Shown: one piece after another, positions 33,316 through 34,190 of the stretch | Layout of the letters: each line of letters starts with the position of its first letter | Position numbering within the stretch: the stretch's first letter is position 1 | Origin: Paracoccaceae bacterium | GTDB taxonomy: Bacteria; Pseudomonadota; Alphaproteobacteria; Rhodobacterales; Rhodobacteraceae | Assembly: GCA_028097405.1 (NCBI GenBank) | Contig: JAOHEK010000028.1 | Location: 1-34,190, forward strand | Reading direction: 5' to 3' | Length of the DNA: 34,190 bases | Program-made: the position numbers and the translations under genes | The notes under the pieces: generated by a model | The model's database searches: none | What the model was told of the DNA's origin: nothing | Seen by the model: only the letters and a program-made list of their open reading frames with translations

Positions 33316-34190
33316 TCATTCAGCTGCCTGGCTCGTCTGTTCGGCTAGCGGTAAGGTTATTTCAAACACGGCACCGCCATCCCTGCCGTTGCGCGCGGTC
33401 AGACGGCCTCCAAGGTCGTTGACGATCCCCGACGAAATGGCAAGCCCCAGCCCGACCCCGTCGCCGGGCGCTTTGGTGGTGTAAAAGGGTTCGAAAAGGT
33501 TTTCGAGGTCTTCGATGCCCGAGCCATTGTCGCGCACTGTCACCAGAACCTCGTCTCCGACGGTGACCAGAAGATCGACCTTGGGGTTGGGCGTGGCCTT
33601 GATCGCGTCCAGCGCATTACGCAACAGATTGACCAGAACCTGTTCCAGACGAATGCGGTCGGCTTCCACGATCACGGGATCGCGGGGCAGCGAGGCGTTG
33701 ATTTCGATATCGCCGCGGCGCAGCTGAGGTTCCATCATCGACAGTGCGGAAGACACGCTTTTGCCAACGTCTATGGGTTCAAACGCGGTTCCGCCCTTGC
33801 GCGCATAGGATTTTAGCTGACGTGTGATCGCGCCCATCCGTTCGATCAGATCATCGATCCGCTGGAACGAAGACAAGGCTTCGTCGCCGCGACGACGTTG
33901 CAGCAATAGTTTCGCACCTGCGAGATAGGTTTTCATCGCGGCAAGTGGTTGGTTCAGCTCGTGACTGACGGCCGCAGACATCTCGCCCAAGGCGGCAAGT
34001 TTTGAGGATTGTTGCAGCGTTTGCTCGGCCACTTCGAGGTGCCTTTCGGCCTTCTCTCGTTCGGCGATTTCCCGCTGCAGGGCAACGTTAAGCTGGCGAA
34101 GTTCAGCCGACTCGCGTTGGAAAAATCTGAGACGTGACGTCGCTTTTCGGCTGATAAAATAAAACGCCAAGGCCATAAGAATCGCGATTG
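33316..34190 (-). CDS. dctB: DctB-type sensor histidine kinase, C-terminal part
   Basis: The 5' end lies outside the window, and the reading frame stays open to base 34190. What is visible is the end of the second membrane helix (IAILMALAFYFISRK), a coiled-coil linker (about 50 residues), the HisKA dimerisation domain with VSHELNQPLAAMK (His codon at 33961-33963), and the HATPase_c domain with N-box LRNALDAI, G1 DNGSGI, F-box FEPFYTTK and G2 GVGLGLAIS. It is the DctB/four-residue HELN subclass that senses C4-dicarboxylates through a periplasmic PAS-like domain, which would be encoded in the missing part. It is co-transcribed with dctD. Confidence 0.9.
   Translation of the reverse strand, partial: IAILMALAFYFISRKATSRLRFFQRESAELRQLNVALQREIAEREKAERHLEVAEQTLQQSSKLAALGEMSAAVSHELNQPLAAMKTYLAGAKLLLQRRRGDEALSSFQRIDDLIERMGAITRQLKSYARKGGTAFEPIDVGKSVSSALSMMEPQLRRGDIEINASLPRDPVIVEADRIRLEQVLVNLLRNALDAIKATPNPKVDLLVTVGDEVLVTVRDNGSGIEDLENLFEPFYTTKAPGDGVGLGLAISSGIVNDLGGRLTARNGRDGGAVFEITLPLAEQTSQAAE

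Overview
The window looks like chromosomal DNA of a marine Rhodobacteraceae (Roseobacter group) alphaproteobacterium. Supporting signs are: tad pilus proteins of the Rhodobacterales type, a fumC / DUF4169 / ribbon-helix-helix trio, an RNase E with a long acidic insertion in its S1 domain, a DctB/DctD pair, a DUF1127 gene followed by two CCUCCUCCC-loop hairpins, and intergenic 'AAATATCCCGGGG' palindromes. GC content is moderately high, genes are tightly packed with many 1 to 8 nt overlaps, and no prophage, insertion sequence, CRISPR array, rRNA or tRNA was seen.

Layout. (1) 9-5423, + strand: distal end of a tad (Flp pilus) operon: cpaF/tadA ATPase, tadB, tadC, two tandem TPR lipoproteins (the first tadD-like) and the prepilin peptidase tadV. 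(2) 5432-7051, - strand: a polytopic GT-C-like membrane protein; divergent from it at 7186-8496 is an AAA+ ATPase closed by a strong terminator. (3) 8673-11081: ligase-associated Lhr-like helicase. (4) 11088-18396: a peptide/opine-type ABC importer split over two divergent arms. The - arm is a fused double ATPase translationally coupled to an ArgE-type M20 amidohydrolase. The + arm is the binding protein, an intercistronic stem-loop, a small membrane protein, and permeases B and C. (5) 18473-19549, - strand: Mrp/ApbC Fe-S carrier. (6) 19777-20060: a DUF1127 (CcaF1-like) protein and a CcsR/'cuckoo'-type small RNA in its 3' UTR. (7) 20137-22120, - strand: methyltransferase, adrenodoxin-type ferredoxin, exported VCBS-repeat protein. 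(8) 22329-24801, + strand: an unrecognised protein, fumC, DUF4169 protein, RHH protein. (9) 24889-28337, - strand: ccdA, then a membrane-anchored alpha/beta hydrolase overlapping a cytochrome P450. (10) 28451-28678: TusA-like protein. (11) 28764-31328, - strand: RNase E with a structured leader of about 630 bp. (12) 31965-34190, - strand: dctD and the 3' part of dctB, which runs off the window.

The most notable points are the DUF1127/anti-Shine-Dalgarno RNA locus, a DctD-type regulator that lacks the sigma-54-contacting GAFTGA loop, two copies of a REP-like palindromic element placed between convergent genes, and a palindrome-rich region between dctD and rne. The DUF1127 RNA locus belongs to a known class. 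I saw no obviously new defence or mobile system. The least explained items are the 182-aa protein at 22329, the small membrane protein inside the ABC operon, the hydrolase-P450 pair and the rne leader.
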